A DNA stretch of 64,000 nucleotides. It comes from Rhizobium sp. NLR16a. GTDB lineage: Bacteria; Pseudomonadota; Alphaproteobacteria; Rhizobiales; Rhizobiaceae. The notes under the pieces were generated by a model. The model was not told where the DNA came from. It was given only the letters and a program-made list of their open reading frames with translations, and ran no database searches. Positions within the stretch are counted from its first letter, which is position 1. Every line of letters begins with the position of its first letter. Below are positions 1-8,746 of the stretch, piece by piece. Where the stretch lies: contig NZ_CP072865.1 in NCBI RefSeq assembly GCF_017948245.1, positions 328,501 to 392,500 on the forward strand, written 5' to 3'. Position numbers and translations under genes: made by a program.

Positions 1-579
1 GCCCACGGTGTCATCATTCTCTCGCCGCGTGCCGTCGAGCGTCTCACCACCTACACGCCGGTCTGGCCGCTGCCGAAGATCTTCCGCATGACCTCGGGCG
101 GCAAGCTGACGGAAGGCATCTTCCAGGGCGAGACGATCAACACGCCGTCGATGCTCTGCGTCGAGGACTATATCGATGCGTTGCTTTGGGCCAAGGAGCT
201 CGGCGGTCTTCAGAGCCTGATCGCTCGTGCCGATGCCAATGCCAAGGTCATCCACGATTTCGTCGCGGCAAACGACTGGATCGCCAATCTCGCCGTCAAG
301 GCGGAAACGGCCTCCAACACCTCCGTCTGCCTGAAGATCGTCGACAAGGACATCACGGCGCTCGATGACGACGGCCAGGCGAATTTCGCCAAAGGCCTCG
401 TCGGCCTCCTGGAAAAGGAAGGTGTCGCCTATGACATCGGTCATTACCGCGACGCGCCGTCGGGCCTGCGCATCTGGGCCGGCGCCACGATCGAGGCGTC
501 CGACATGCAGAAGCTGATGCCCTGGCTTTCCTGGGCCTTCGAAACGCAGAAGGCGCAGCTTGCTCAGGCCGCCGCCTGA
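1..579 (+). CDS. serC: Phosphoserine aminotransferase, C-terminal part (cut by window edge)
   Basis: The reading frame is open from base 1 to the stop at 577-579, giving 192 residues; the start lies outside the window. The protein is a PLP-dependent aminotransferase of class V that converts 3-phosphohydroxypyruvate to phosphoserine in the cytosol, the second step of serine synthesis. The visible part begins AHGVIILSP, followed by [13 protein letters not shown] and ESDxQ-type C-terminal segments typical of the long alphaproteobacterial SerC; the PLP lysine is upstream of the window. It lies 85 bases before serA, which encodes the preceding step, so the two are probably one operon. The assignment rests on sequence resemblance and on the serA neighbour. 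Confidence 0.9.
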   Translation, partial: AHGVIILSPRAVERLTTYTPVWPLPKIFRMTSGGKLTEGIFQGETINTPSMLCVEDYIDALLWAKELGGLQSLIARADANAKVIHDFVAANDWIANLAVKAETASNTSVCLKIVDKDITALDDDGQANFAKGLVGLLEKEGVAYDIGHYRDAPSGLRIWAGATIEASDMQKLMPWLSWAFETQKAQLAQAAA

Positions 580-664
580 CGTGATCGCGTCCGGCTTCGC
601 CACGTCCGGCGGAGCCCAGCATTCCATTTTCATTCATCGCTGAACACTTTTGAAGGAGGCCACA

Positions 665-2260
665 ATGGCACCTCGCGTTCTCGTATCCGACGAATTGTCG
701 GAAACCGCCGTCCAGATCTTCCGCGACCGCGGCGTCGAAGTCGATTTCGAACCGCAGCTCGGCAAGGACAAGGACCGTTTGCTCGCAGTCATCGGCAAAT
801 ATGATGGTCTGGCCATCCGCTCAGCCACCAAGGTGACGGAAAAGATCATCGAAGGGGCGAAGAACCTCAAGGTTGTCGGCCGCGCCGGCATCGGCGTCGA
901 CAATGTCGATATCCCGGCCGCCTCGCGCCGCGGCATCATCGTCATGAACACGCCTTTCGGCAATTCGATCACGACCGCCGAACACGCCATCGCCCTGATG
1001 CTCGCCGTCGCCCGCCAGCTTCCGGCCGCCGATGCCTCGACGCAGGCTGGCAAATGGGAGAAGTCGAAATTCATGGGCGTCGAGATCACCGGCAAGACGC
1101 TCGGCGTCATCGGCGCCGGCAATATCGGCTCGATCGTCTGCTCCCGCGCCATCGGTCTGAAGATGCATGTCGTCGCCTATGATCCGTTCCTTTCCAAGGA
1201 GCGCGCGGAGGAGATGGGCGTCACCAAAGTCGAGCTCGACGAGCTTTTCGCCCGCGCCGATTTCATCACACTGCACGTGCCGATGACCGACAAGACGCGC
1301 GGCATCCTCAACAAGGAAGCGCTGGCAAAGACGAAGCCCGGCGTGCGCATCATCAATTGCGCCCGCGGTGGCCTGGTCGATGAAGCGGCACTTGCCGAAG
1401 CCATCAAGTCCGGCCACGTCGCCGGTGCCGCCTTCGACGTCTTCGAAGTCGAGCCCGCCAAGGAAAGCCCGCTCTTCGGTCTGCCGAACGTCGTTTGCAC
1501 GCCGCATCTCGGCGCTTCGACGACCGAGGCGCAGGAAAATGTCGCGCTGCAGGTTGCCGAACAAATGTCGGACTACCTTGTCAACGGCGCGGTCTCCAAC
1601 GCCATCAACATGCCGTCGATCACGGCTGAGGAAGCGCCGATCCTGAAGCCCTTCATCCGTCTTGCCGACGTTCTCGGCGCCTTTGTCGGGCAGGTCACCG
1701 AGGAGCCGATCAAGGAAATCGAAATCCTCTATGATGGTGTGACCGCCAATATGAACACACGGGCGCTGACGAGCGCGGTTCTTGCGGGCCTGATCCGCTC
1801 GCAGGTCGCCGACGTCAACATGGTTTCCGCGCCGATCATGATCAAGGAAAAGGGCATCGTGCTTTCCGAGGTCAAGCGCGACAAGACGGGCGTCTTCGAT
1901 GGCTATATCAAGCTGACGGTGACGACCGAAAGCATGACGCGCTCCGTCGCCGGCACGGTGTTTTCGGATGGCAAGCCGCGCTTCATTCAGATCAAGGGCA
2001 TCAACCTTGATGCCGATGTCGGTTCGCACATGATCTACATCACCAATACCGACGTCCCCGGCATGATTGGCTTCATCGGCACGACGCTCGGCACTGCCGG
2101 TGTCAATATCGCCAACTTCCAGCTCGGCCGCGACAAGCAGGGTGGCGACGCAATTGCGCTGCTCTATGTCGACGGCGAGGTGGATGATGGCGTGCTCACG
2201 CAGTTGACGGCGCACCAGGCGATCCGCCAGGCAAAGCTGCTGACCTTCAATATCGACTGA
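665..2260 (+). CDS. serA: D-3-phosphoglycerate dehydrogenase
   Basis: 531 residues. It oxidises 3-phosphoglycerate to 3-phosphohydroxypyruvate with NAD, the first committed step of serine synthesis. Domains in order: N-terminal substrate-binding part with SATKVTEKII; NAD-binding Rossmann domain with GVIGAGNIGSIV near residue 150; the D-isomer dehydrogenase signatures INCARGGLVDE and the catalytic His in TPHLGAST; then an intervening domain and a C-terminal ACT domain (VPGMIGFIGTTLG), as in the long bacterial/animal type of about 530 residues. A TTG at 650 is in frame, but ATG 665 is preferred because AAGGAGG at 653-659 sits just upstream. serC lies directly upstream. The ACT domain suggests allosteric control, commonly by serine; that is family knowledge, not seen here. 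Confidence 0.96.
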   Translation: MAPRVLVSDELSETAVQIFRDRGVEVDFEPQLGKDKDRLLAVIGKYDGLAIRSATKVTEKIIEGAKNLKVVGRAGIGVDNVDIPAASRRGIIVMNTPFGNSITTAEHAIALMLAVARQLPAADASTQAGKWEKSKFMGVEITGKTLGVIGAGNIGSIVCSRAIGLKMHVVAYDPFLSKERAEEMGVTKVELDELFARADFITLHVPMTDKTRGILNKEALAKTKPGVRIINCARGGLVDEAALAEAIKSGHVAGAAFDVFEVEPAKESPLFGLPNVVCTPHLGASTTEAQENVALQVAEQMSDYLVNGAVSNAINMPSITAEEAPILKPFIRLADVLGAFVGQVTEEPIKEIEILYDGVTANMNTRALTSAVLAGLIRSQVADVNMVSAPIMIKEKGIVLSEVKRDKTGVFDGYIKLTVTTESMTRSVAGTVFSDGKPRFIQIKGINLDADVGSHMIYITNTDVPGMIGFIGTTLGTAGVNIANFQLGRDKQGGDAIALLYVDGEVDDGVLTQLTAHQAIRQAKLLTFNID

Positions 2261-2285
2261 GTTTCCTTCCTCCAAGGAAAACAAG

Positions 2286-2315
2286 AGCCCGGCGCAGGAA
2301 ACGGCACCGGGCTTT
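2286..2315 (+). terminator. Probable rho-independent terminator of serA
   Basis: AGCCCGG (2286-2292) pairs with CCGGGCT (2307-2313), extended by a partly matched GCGC/GCAC segment, and is followed by a short TTT run. It lies 26 bases after the serA stop codon. The T run is short, so termination may be partial. Confidence 0.55.
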
Positions 2316-2334
2316 GCTGCGTCAGGAACAGGTT

Positions 2335-2598
2335 TCAACGGTGCCGACGCCGCCGGACGATCCTGCCGAGACGGGCGGCTTCGTCCTGCGCCTTCGTACG
2401 GTGGAGGAAGGCGAGCCTGCTGCCGTCGAAACCCTGGAAGAACTCGTCCCAGGAAATCTCTTCCAGTGGCTCGGAGGAGAAATCGACGCGGACGGTTTCG
2501 CTGTCACGCGCGTCCTTTATGCGGGCGGGATGGCCGCCGCGCGCTTCGATCCAGTCTCTGATCCTGGTGTAATCCGTCGTCGTGCCGAACCTGGCCAT
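2335..2598 (-). CDS. Small conserved protein of unknown function
   Basis: 87 residues. Reading begins at the ATG at 2598, which has GGAGGG 6 bases upstream; an upstream in-frame ATG at 2688 has no such site and would add an unlikely N-terminus. The protein has TTTDYTRIRDWIEARGG, then PARIKD, VDFSS, LEEISWDEFF and LAFLH. This pattern (Arg-Trp-x-Glu-x-Arg-Gly-Gly, a short acidic linker, then LEEISWDEFF and LAFLY/H) recalls a widespread family of small proteins often mislabelled as glucan branching enzyme. No catalytic residues can be assigned. It converges on serA, with the serA terminator between them. Family recall is from memory; function is unknown. Confidence 0.75.
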   Translation of the reverse strand: MARFGTTTDYTRIRDWIEARGGHPARIKDARDSETVRVDFSSEPLEEISWDEFFQGFDGSRLAFLHRTKAQDEAARLGRIVRRRRHR

Positions 2599-2775
2599 GA
2601 AACCCTCCGCAGCATTCGATTGCGACATTGATCTTCGGCAACGCGTATCCGGCAGAATAGTTCCATAGGGCGAAATTATTTTTTTCACTGTTTGCAGTTG
2701 TGCCGGTCAGGCATTCGTTATTTTGAGAATGGCGGCCGGGAGCTGCGTAATTCGCATGGGCTGAAGGAGGATGAC

Positions 2776-2877
2776 ATGAAACACTATTCATTCTCGATAA
2801 TCGGACTGGCGCTGGCGGCTGTCGTCATCGCCAATCCAGGCATCGCATTCGCCTGCAACAAGCTGATCGGCGCCTGA
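2776..2877 (+). CDS. Putative small secreted peptide, 33 residues
   Basis: An ATG at 2776 follows GGAGG at 2766-2770 at good spacing. The product starts MKHYSF, has a hydrophobic stretch of about 20 residues (IIGLALAAVVIA), then NPGIAFA and a short tail CNKLIGA. This looks like a signal peptide with a cleavage site after AFA; the Cys directly after it gives a weak lipobox, so a tiny lipoprotein is possible. No known family is recognised. It stands alone between convergent or unrelated genes. The ribosome site and the signal-like composition support it; expression is not shown. Confidence 0.5.
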   Translation: MKHYSFSIIGLALAAVVIANPGIAFACNKLIGA

Positions 2878-3061
2878 GCAGTACCCCCCCGCTTCCAAGG
2901 CGTGGCTTCAGCCGCGCTTGCTTTCTCACGCGATTGCGAGCTGTCCGCCGCCGCCCCTTGCGTCGCGATACAATCCTTTCTATATCGGTCACCTACCGAA
3001 AAAGGCGGCCGATCCCGCCTGAGATCAGCAATCCGCCGCAATTGCAGCGCAAGGGCGGGTT

Positions 3062-4288
3062 ATGAGCGCGCAGAATTTGGCACCGCCGTTGAACACACTG
3101 GATTTTGACAAGAAGCCGGAAGAGACCCGCGTCGTCGTCGCCATGTCGGGCGGCGTCGATTCCTCCGTCGTGGCCGGCCTTCTCAAACAGCAGGGTTACG
3201 ACGTGCTCGGCATCACCCTGCAGCTTTACGATCATGGCGCCGCTGTTCACCGCGCCGGCTCCTGCTGCGCCGGCCAGGACATCGACGACGCCCGCCGCGT
3301 CTGCGAAACGCTGGGCATTCCGCATTACGTACTCGATTATGAAAAGCGTTTTCGCGAGACGGTGATCAATCCTTTCGCCGAAAGCTACGTGGCGGGCGAA
3401 ACACCGATCCCTTGTGTTTCCTGCAACCAGACCGTCAAGTTTGCCGATCTCTTGGCGACCGCCAAGGAGCTCGGCGCCGATGCGCTGGCGACGGGTCATT
3501 ATATCCGCTCGCGACCGAACCCTTCGGATGAGAAGCCCGGCCGCCGCGCGCTTTTCCGGCCGGCCGACGCCGACCGTGACCAGAGCTATTTTCTCTTCGC
3601 CACCACGCAGGAACAGATCGATTATCTGCGCTTTCCGCTGGGCGGCCTGCCGAAGGCCGAAACACGCAGGCTCGCCGAAGAGATGGGGCTCGTTGTCGCG
3701 AAGAAGGCCGACAGCCAGGACATCTGCTTCGTGCCGCAGGGCAAATATTCCGACATCATCACCAAGCTGAAGCCGAATGCGGCGCTCGCCGGCGAGATCG
3801 TCCATCTCGACGGCCGCGTATTGGGAAGCCATGAAGGCATCCTGCACTTCACCATCGGCCAGCGCCGCGGCATCGGCATCGCCACGGGCGAACCGCTTTA
3901 TGTCGTCTATCTCGATGCCCGCTCACGCCGCGTCATCGTCGGGCCGAAGGAAGCGCTGGAAACGCACCGCGTCTATCTGCGCGATGTCAATTGGCTGGGC
4001 GACGTTCCGCTCGCGGAGGCCGCTTCCGGCTGCGGTTTTGCCTGCTTCGCCAAGGTCCGTTCGACGCGGGCACCGGCGCCTGCCGTACTGCATGTTGATG
4101 CCACCGGCACCTATGTCGATCTGACCGTCGGCGAGGCGGGTATCGCGCCCGGCCAGGCCTGCGCGCTTTATTCGGCGCCCGGCGACGACGCCCGTGTCTT
4201 CGGCGGCGGTTTCATCGAACGCTCCGAACGCGAACCTTCGGCCGAAGCTTCGCTCAAGGCCTTGCTGGCCGGCCCCGTCGCTGCCTGA
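3062..4288 (+). CDS. mnmA: tRNA-specific 2-thiouridylase MnmA
   Basis: 408 residues. The enzyme thiolates U34 of tRNA Lys, Glu and Gln, using ATP to adenylate the base and a cysteine-bound persulfide as sulfur donor. Seen in sequence: the ATP-pyrophosphatase P-loop MSGGVDSSV near residue 29, the catalytic Cys in PCVSCNQ near residue 120, the second catalytic Cys in SQDICFVP near residue 220, and the C-terminal beta-barrel with GQRRGIGI. The N-terminal extension of about 22 residues before the P-loop strand is usual in rhizobia. It appears monocistronic; the tRNA-Met gene follows 136 bases downstream. Confidence 0.95.
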   Translation: MSAQNLAPPLNTLDFDKKPEETRVVVAMSGGVDSSVVAGLLKQQGYDVLGITLQLYDHGAAVHRAGSCCAGQDIDDARRVCETLGIPHYVLDYEKRFRETVINPFAESYVAGETPIPCVSCNQTVKFADLLATAKELGADALATGHYIRSRPNPSDEKPGRRALFRPADADRDQSYFLFATTQEQIDYLRFPLGGLPKAETRRLAEEMGLVVAKKADSQDICFVPQGKYSDIITKLKPNAALAGEIVHLDGRVLGSHEGILHFTIGQRRGIGIATGEPLYVVYLDARSRRVIVGPKEALETHRVYLRDVNWLGDVPLAEAASGCGFACFAKVRSTRAPAPAVLHVDATGTYVDLTVGEAGIAPGQACALYSAPGDDARVFGGGFIERSEREPSAEASLKALLAGPVAA

Positions 4289-4341
4289 AACCCATCAGAA
4301 ACGATGGGCGGCAAAGCTCAGCGTTTTTCTCCATCCTGCGC

Positions 4342-4370
4342 TTGACACAAAGCCGAAGCGCACCTTATAA
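4342..4370 (+). promoter_or_regulatory. Sigma-70 type promoter for tRNA-Met
   Basis: TTGACA at 4342-4347, a 17-base spacer, then TTATAA at 4365-4370. A start of transcription would fall near 4377, about 48 bases before the tRNA. The match to consensus is the best seen in the window and the position fits a stable RNA gene. Confidence 0.75.
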
Positions 4371-4424
4371 GCCGCTCATCCCACGAGCCCGCAGCGCTTC
4401 GCGAGCAGGTATCGTTTGACCAGT

Positions 4425-4501
4425 GGCGGAGTAGCTCAGTAGGTCAGAGCAGAGGAATCATAATCCTTGTGTCGGGGGTTCAAATCCCTCCTCCGCTACC
4501 A
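4425..4501 (+). tRNA. tRNA-Met (anticodon CAU), elongator type
   Basis: 77 bases including an encoded CCA (4499-4501). The acceptor stem GGCGGAG pairs with CTCCGCT (G-U at position 1-72). The D-arm contains AGCTCAGT. The anticodon arm AGAGGA-ATCATAA-TCCT places CAT in the loop. The T-arm has GGTTCAAATCC. The G1-U72 pair and the lack of three G-C pairs in the anticodon stem point to elongator rather than initiator Met. An Ile2 (lysidine) tRNA also reads CAT and is not excluded by the anticodon alone, but the overall sequence matches the rhizobial elongator Met form as remembered. Confidence 0.93.
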
Positions 4502-4613
4502 CTTCAACAGCCGACAATTCCGGTCCGGTAATTTCCCTCCAGCGGCGGAGGCGATGACCTCAAACGCGGGGTTCGAGCTGTTCCGGGCGTTTGCTACAAT
4601 TCGATGACAATCC

Positions 4614-5492
4614 CTAACGATAAAGCGCGTCGAAGAAAGCAACCATTGGCTCGCAATCAGCACGAAGAGTGAGTCCTTTTATCGCACTGTCGGAGACGGG
4701 GACGAAGCTTTGGGCGAAGTAGGTCCAGTTGTACAACCGGTCCCCCTCATCATGCCTGACCACGAGCACTGCGTGAAACGCGAACTGGTAGTCAGTGGAA
4801 CCACCGCCATTTGTAAACGGTGTCCGCATCCTCAACCCCCCCAATTCAGCCCGTCGGGTTACTGCCTTGTACTGCCCGAGATAATCCTTGGGCACCTGCA
4901 CGCAATAGGGATGTGAACCGGAGACCGCGAGTGCACGCCACTCCACAATCTTGATGTTGAGGGCGGACCAAAGAAAGAGGGCGGCAATAGGTCCTGCAAC
5001 CGACGACACAACCACCATGTGTAGCAGTTTGACCGCTCTCTGGCTATCGATCCGGCCTGGCGCGAGCGCAAGGATCGGCAGATCGACCAGCGCAGCCAGC
5101 AACAACCAGATGGCGGGACCAAACTGATCTGTCAACAATACCACTAGGCCAACAGCCAGACTTACCCCGAAGTGCACAGCGGCGGCTCGCTTCATTAGGC
5201 GAGAAGCCGGTTGATCCAGAATAAGTGCACCGGCCGAAATGGCAAAAGCCAAAAGCGGACCCGAAAACCACAACAAACTAATAAGGACAGGGGTGATGTG
5301 CCAACTGTCGTAGGCGATCGGATGGAGTGACCATAGTAAAATCCCTGCCATCAAAGAGACCCAGCCGCAGAGCAGGATTAAGCGGAGTACCGGCAATGGG
5401 CTTCGCCATGAAGATATCCCGTGCAAGTCCTGACCAATGGTCATTTGGCCCATCAAGCTTCCCCATCCCCTTCGCCATTGCGTCCAGCTCAT
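4614..5492 (-). CDS. Hypothetical multi-pass membrane protein
   Basis: Up to 292 residues from ATG 5492. A second ATG at 5453 (279 residues) is preceded by GGGGAAG and may be the true start. There are about five hydrophobic segments: LRLILLCGWVSLMAGILL, ITPVLISLLWF with the following segment, HFGVSLAVGLVVLL, IWLLLAALVDLPILAL and LLHMVVVSSVAGPIAALFL. A C-terminal soluble domain of about 110 residues contains HPYCVQVPKDYLGQY and DCEPMVAFFDALY. No family is recognised. Base composition is visibly lower in GC than serA or mnmA, and the gene lies just downstream of the tRNA gene, so recent acquisition is possible. Function is unknown. Confidence 0.6.
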   Translation of the reverse strand: MSWTQWRRGWGSLMGQMTIGQDLHGISSWRSPLPVLRLILLCGWVSLMAGILLWSLHPIAYDSWHITPVLISLLWFSGPLLAFAISAGALILDQPASRLMKRAAAVHFGVSLAVGLVVLLTDQFGPAIWLLLAALVDLPILALAPGRIDSQRAVKLLHMVVVSSVAGPIAALFLWSALNIKIVEWRALAVSGSHPYCVQVPKDYLGQYKAVTRRAELGGLRMRTPFTNGGGSTDYQFAFHAVLVVRHDEGDRLYNWTYFAQSFVPVSDSAIKGLTLRADCEPMVAFFDALYR

Positions 5493-5745
5493 ACATCGGC
5501 AGATAGGTGTTCTACTTCATCCACTCCCGTACGACATACCTGATCGCGTCCTAGCGCGTCAGCACCAATTCACTGCATAGATTACGAATCGCCTCAAGTC
5601 GTCGTCGAGGGCGATTGATCCGGCGTTGCGCAGCCGCAAAGCTGCCCGCCGAAGCATGATCTGCAGGTCAGCACGGAAATATCCGCGATCGGATCGGCGG
5701 CGTACTCGAGGAGAGTGGGGGGTGTCAGGTGCGCCGAGGACAGCT

Positions 5746-5877
5746 CTATCTGTAGAGCGCCAAATGCAATATCGGCATCTTCATCGCCCAAAGATGGGAT
5801 GCGGCAGCGATGATAACGGCCCATGCGGCCAGCGAAAACATGACCGCCGCTAACTTGATCCCGACTGGCTGCATCAT
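5746..5877 (-). CDS. Small membrane protein, 43 residues
   Basis: An ATG at 5877 (or the adjacent ATG at 5874) is preceded by GGAGG at ideal spacing on the minus strand. The product starts MMQPVGIKLAAVMF and holds one transmembrane span (about residues 8-26, SLAAWAVIIAAA), ending HLALYR. It could be a single-pass inner-membrane peptide. No family is recognised. Ribosome site, start doublet and coherent hydrophobicity make it more than chance, but no homologue can be checked here. Confidence 0.5.
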   Translation of the reverse strand: MMQPVGIKLAAVMFSLAAWAVIIAAASHLWAMKMPILHLALYR

Positions 5878-6029
5878 TTCCTCCATCCCAGCATGATCGT
5901 GCTCCTCCGCACGATCGAAAGCTAGCAGGGTGCAGGTCGATCAGCTATCGCAAGAAATTGCTACCGGATGCCGCTGCGGTGCGCCGGAAAGATGCAAAGT
6001 TTTCGTGATGCGACGCTTCTCTCTATCCC

Positions 6030-6857
6030 TCAAACGACAAAGTAGAAACTGTCGTATTGCGCGCCGAAATAATCGGGACCGCTGTTTTCCGTGACGATCG
6101 GTTCGCTGTCGAGCAGGAGGTAATCGATATCGCCGTAGGCGCTGAGGTCGATCAGCTGGGGATTATCGATGCTGTCGGCGGTTATGGTCACGGTTGTGGA
6201 GAAGACGATGTTGCCGTTCAGCTGCCCTTCGATCGTCAGGACGTTGTCATAGTTCGATGTTCCGTTGGCAACTTCGAACTGCTTGATCTGGAAGGGGCCG
6301 CCATCCGCTGAATAGATGGGGGTCCAGAAGACGCCCCCACCCAGGTAGTGGTTGCCGTCGGCGTCCTCGCGCACTGTCGCGTCGTCGCCGTCTCGCCAGG
6401 CGCCCCAATCGAAGCCTTTGTAGCCGGTGGGAAAGTCGCTTTGGCCGACATCCTCGAAATTGACGAAGACGTCGCCGCGTTCCGGCAGATCGATTGCGAT
6501 ACTGAACGCACCGACATCGGTGGCGCCTTTGCCGTCGGATATCTTGAAAGTGAACTTCTCGACGAGCTGATCTCCCGGCCCGAGGGCGGCGACCTCCGGC
6601 TTGGAGTGATCGAGGGCGTAGGTGTACGTCCCGTCGGAAAAAATGGTGAGTGTGCCGTATTTTCCTTCGATGATGGTCTTTGTCGGCTGGCCTTCAGGAT
6701 CGGCCGGCTGCTTGATGCGCTGCCCGTTGACGAAATTCAGGCGCACCGAATCTCCGTCGGTATCGTAGGAGTTTTCGAGAACATCGCCGCTGATCGGATC
6801 GTCGAGATTGAAAACAGGCAGGTATACATTGCCCGCGAATGGTTTGTGGTTTGCCAT
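6030..6857 (-). CDS. VCBS-domain protein with lectin-like C-terminal domain, probably secreted
   Basis: 275 residues, start ATG 6857 with GGGAGG 6 bases upstream. Residues about 55-115 match the VCBS repeat pattern: GKYGTLTIFSDGTYTYALD, then the EKFTFKISDGKGATD strand pair. Residues about 130-270 form a second, acidic, glycine- and tyrosine-rich domain (NFEDVG, YKGFDWGAW, LTIEGQLNG, YLLLDS) that looks like a jelly-roll carbohydrate-binding fold of the kind found in surface proteins. There is no N-terminal signal peptide, and the C-terminus ends with a hydroxylated/hydrophobic tail DSFYFVV; both fit type I (ABC) secretion, as for rhizobial adhesins. The gene stands alone. Secretion and sugar binding are inferences. 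Confidence 0.7.
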   Translation of the reverse strand: MANHKPFAGNVYLPVFNLDDPISGDVLENSYDTDGDSVRLNFVNGQRIKQPADPEGQPTKTIIEGKYGTLTIFSDGTYTYALDHSKPEVAALGPGDQLVEKFTFKISDGKGATDVGAFSIAIDLPERGDVFVNFEDVGQSDFPTGYKGFDWGAWRDGDDATVREDADGNHYLGGGVFWTPIYSADGGPFQIKQFEVANGTSNYDNVLTIEGQLNGNIVFSTTVTITADSIDNPQLIDLSAYGDIDYLLLDSEPIVTENSGPDYFGAQYDSFYFVV

Positions 6858-7284
6858 TTCTACCTCCCGGCTAATGTGCTATGTGACTATGCAACCCTAT
6901 CTGGTGTCTGGCAACGAAAATTGAAGGAGCGTCAGATCAACTCTACCTGTTTAATTCCAGCAGATCTAAATCGCCTGCTGAACAAATATCCAGATAAAGA
7001 GATCCAACCGGCACCGACCCTGTCTATCGCCAAGATTTTTTGGCATGCCTTGCGATCACGGCGCTTCGTTCGCTCATGATGTTCATCGCCTCTTGAGGCG
7101 ATCTCTTGGTTTCTCGCGGACAACCCGTCTTTTCCGGAGAATAATGGTGGGTCAATGATGACATGGTCATGACGATATACTGATTCGCTGCTGGGGGACC
7201 TCAAACCAATCCTGGGGGGCGCTTTGGATCCACCGGCAATGCCGCTGGCTCTGCCTCCAACGGGCTCAGTACTAGCTCCAGGCG
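6858..7284. other. Gene-poor stretch upstream of the VCBS gene
   Basis: No convincing gene is seen here. It is AT-richer than its surroundings and holds the ribosome site and, presumably, the promoter of the VCBS gene. A perfect 8-bp hairpin ATCGCCTC-TT-GAGGCGAT lies at 7085-7102; it could end transcription or be a regulator site. Short frames on both strands lack ribosome sites. Confidence 0.4.
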
Positions 7285-8001
7285 TCAGTGCAAGCCGCCG
7301 ACCCCGAGCAGGCTTTCGACCGTTTGATGATCTCTCGACAGGCGTTCCGGCGTGCCTGTCCAGGCCAGTCGGCCGCGTTCGAGGATGATGACGTGATCGG
7401 CGAAATCGAGCGCGCTCTGGATGCGCTGTTCGACAAGAAGGATGGTCATATCGCCCTTCTTGGCGAGATCGGCGAAGGCAGCCATCAGTTCCTCGCAAAT
7501 GACAGGCGCTAGGCCCTCGAGCGGTTCGTCGAGCAGCAGAACGGACGGGCGGCCGAGAATGGTGCGGGCTGTTGAAAGCATCTGCTGCTCGCCGCCGGAG
7601 AGCTGGTTGCCGAGGTTTCGGCGGCGCTCCTTCAGGCGCGGGAACATGGCATAGGCTTCCTCCAGCGCCGTCTTCGGCCGCGCCTTCAGACCGACGAAAA
7701 GGTTCTCTTCGACCGTCAGCGTGGGAAAGACGCAGCGCGTCTGAGGCACATAGCCGAGGCCCCTATGGGCGCGCATTGCGCTCGGTGCTGCGGTGACATC
7801 CGAACCACCGAGGTGGATCTGGCCTTGATACCGCCTGGTCTGGCCGGCAAGCGTTGCCAGGAGCGTGGTCTTGCCCATGCCGTTACGGCCGAGCACGGCT
7901 AGACGGGCGCCTGCCGGCACGGTGAAGGAGATGCCTTCGAGCACCCGCGTCGGCCCGTATCCGGCCGACAGGTTTTCAACCTCAAGCGACAGGGCTGGCA
8001 T
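7285..8001 (-). CDS. livF: ABC transporter ATP-binding protein, LivF type
   Basis: 238 residues. Start ATG 8001 is chosen over 8007 because GGGAG lies 8 bases upstream of it; the gene overlaps the end of livG. It is one of two ATPases of a hydrophobic-amino-acid-type (HAAT) importer on the inner face of the membrane. Motifs: Walker A GRNGMGKTT near residue 36, Q-loop YVPQ, signature LSGGEQQ, Walker B VLLLDEPLEGLAP, switch His replaced by Gln within VEQR as is usual in LivF. It is the last gene of the importer operon. The substrate cannot be read from the ATPase; see the binding protein at 10679-11851. Confidence 0.92.
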   Translation of the reverse strand: MPALSLEVENLSAGYGPTRVLEGISFTVPAGARLAVLGRNGMGKTTLLATLAGQTRRYQGQIHLGGSDVTAAPSAMRAHRGLGYVPQTRCVFPTLTVEENLFVGLKARPKTALEEAYAMFPRLKERRRNLGNQLSGGEQQMLSTARTILGRPSVLLLDEPLEGLAPVICEELMAAFADLAKKGDMTILLVEQRIQSALDFADHVIILERGRLAWTGTPERLSRDHQTVESLLGVGGLH

Positions 8002-8746
8002 TGGCATAGCTCCCGAGATAGGCCTCGCGCACGCGGGCATCCTTGGTGACATCGGCCGGCAGGCCGTCGAAGATGATCGCGCCGGCCGCCAGCACGATGA
8101 CGCGCTTGGCAAAACGGAAGACGAGGTCCATGTCGTGTTCGATCATCAGGACGGCGAGATCGGCGGGAAGGTCGGCCAGCGCCTGTTCGATTCGGCCGGT
8201 ATCGCTTTGCGGCACGCCGGCCGCAGGCTCGTCGAGCAGCAGCACCTTCGGCCTCAGCGCCAGCGCCACGGCGATTTCGAGGAGCCGCTGCTGGCCATAG
8301 GCGATCTCGCTGACTCTGCGATGCATCAGCGAGGCCAGCCCGAGTTTACCCAGGAGATCGTCGACCTCCGCCATGACGTCGGGCATGGCGAGGAAATTCC
8401 CGAACATCTTGCGGGTCTTTCCGTCACGCTGAAGGACGGCGAGCCCCACATGTTCGGCGGGCGTCATATCCTGAAAAAGCCGCGTCACCTGAAAGGATCG
8501 GACGAGGCCGCGTTTGACCCTGCCGATCGCATCCACCTTCGTCACCGCCTCGCCGCCGAGGCGAACCTCGCCGGAATCGGGGGAGAGATTGCCGGTGACG
8601 AGGTTGACGAAGGTGGTCTTGCCGGCGCCGTTCGGGCCGATCAGCGCGATGCGGTCGCCGGGCGCCATTGCCAGCGAGACATCATTGGTGACGGCAAGGC
8701 CGCCGAAGGCTTTCCTGAGATTGGTTACTTCGAAGACCGGGCTCAT
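7982..8746 (-). CDS. livG: ABC transporter ATP-binding protein, LivG type
   Basis: 254 residues, starting at an ATG that overlaps the livM stop codon (ATGA), so translation is probably coupled. Motifs: Walker A GPNGAGKTT near residue 38, Q-loop SFQVTRLF, signature IAYGQQRLLE (the LivG form of LSGGQ), Walker B VLLLDEPAAGV, switch His in IEHDMD. The C-terminal region with VREAYLG is characteristic of LivG. It pairs with LivF as the heterodimeric engine of the importer. Confidence 0.93.
   Translation of the reverse strand: MSPVFEVTNLRKAFGGLAVTNDVSLAMAPGDRIALIGPNGAGKTTFVNLVTGNLSPDSGEVRLGGEAVTKVDAIGRVKRGLVRSFQVTRLFQDMTPAEHVGLAVLQRDGKTRKMFGNFLAMPDVMAEVDDLLGKLGLASLMHRRVSEIAYGQQRLLEIAVALALRPKVLLLDEPAAGVPQSDTGRIEQALADLPADLAVLMIEHDMDLVFRFAKRVIVLAAGAIIFDGLPADVTKDARVREAYLGSYANASPVA

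Noticed and set aside
821..2338. 505-codon open frame on the minus strand across serA
   Set aside because: Antisense to a certain gene, composition of a GC-rich shadow frame (Arg, Asp, Gly, His rich), no family resemblance.
4502..7284. Attachment site or integrase for an island at tRNA-Met
   Set aside because: No direct repeat of the tRNA 3' end and no recombinase gene could be found.
6932..7498. 188-codon minus-strand frame running from livF into the gap
   Set aside because: Overlaps livF out of frame, no ribosome site, no recognisable domain.
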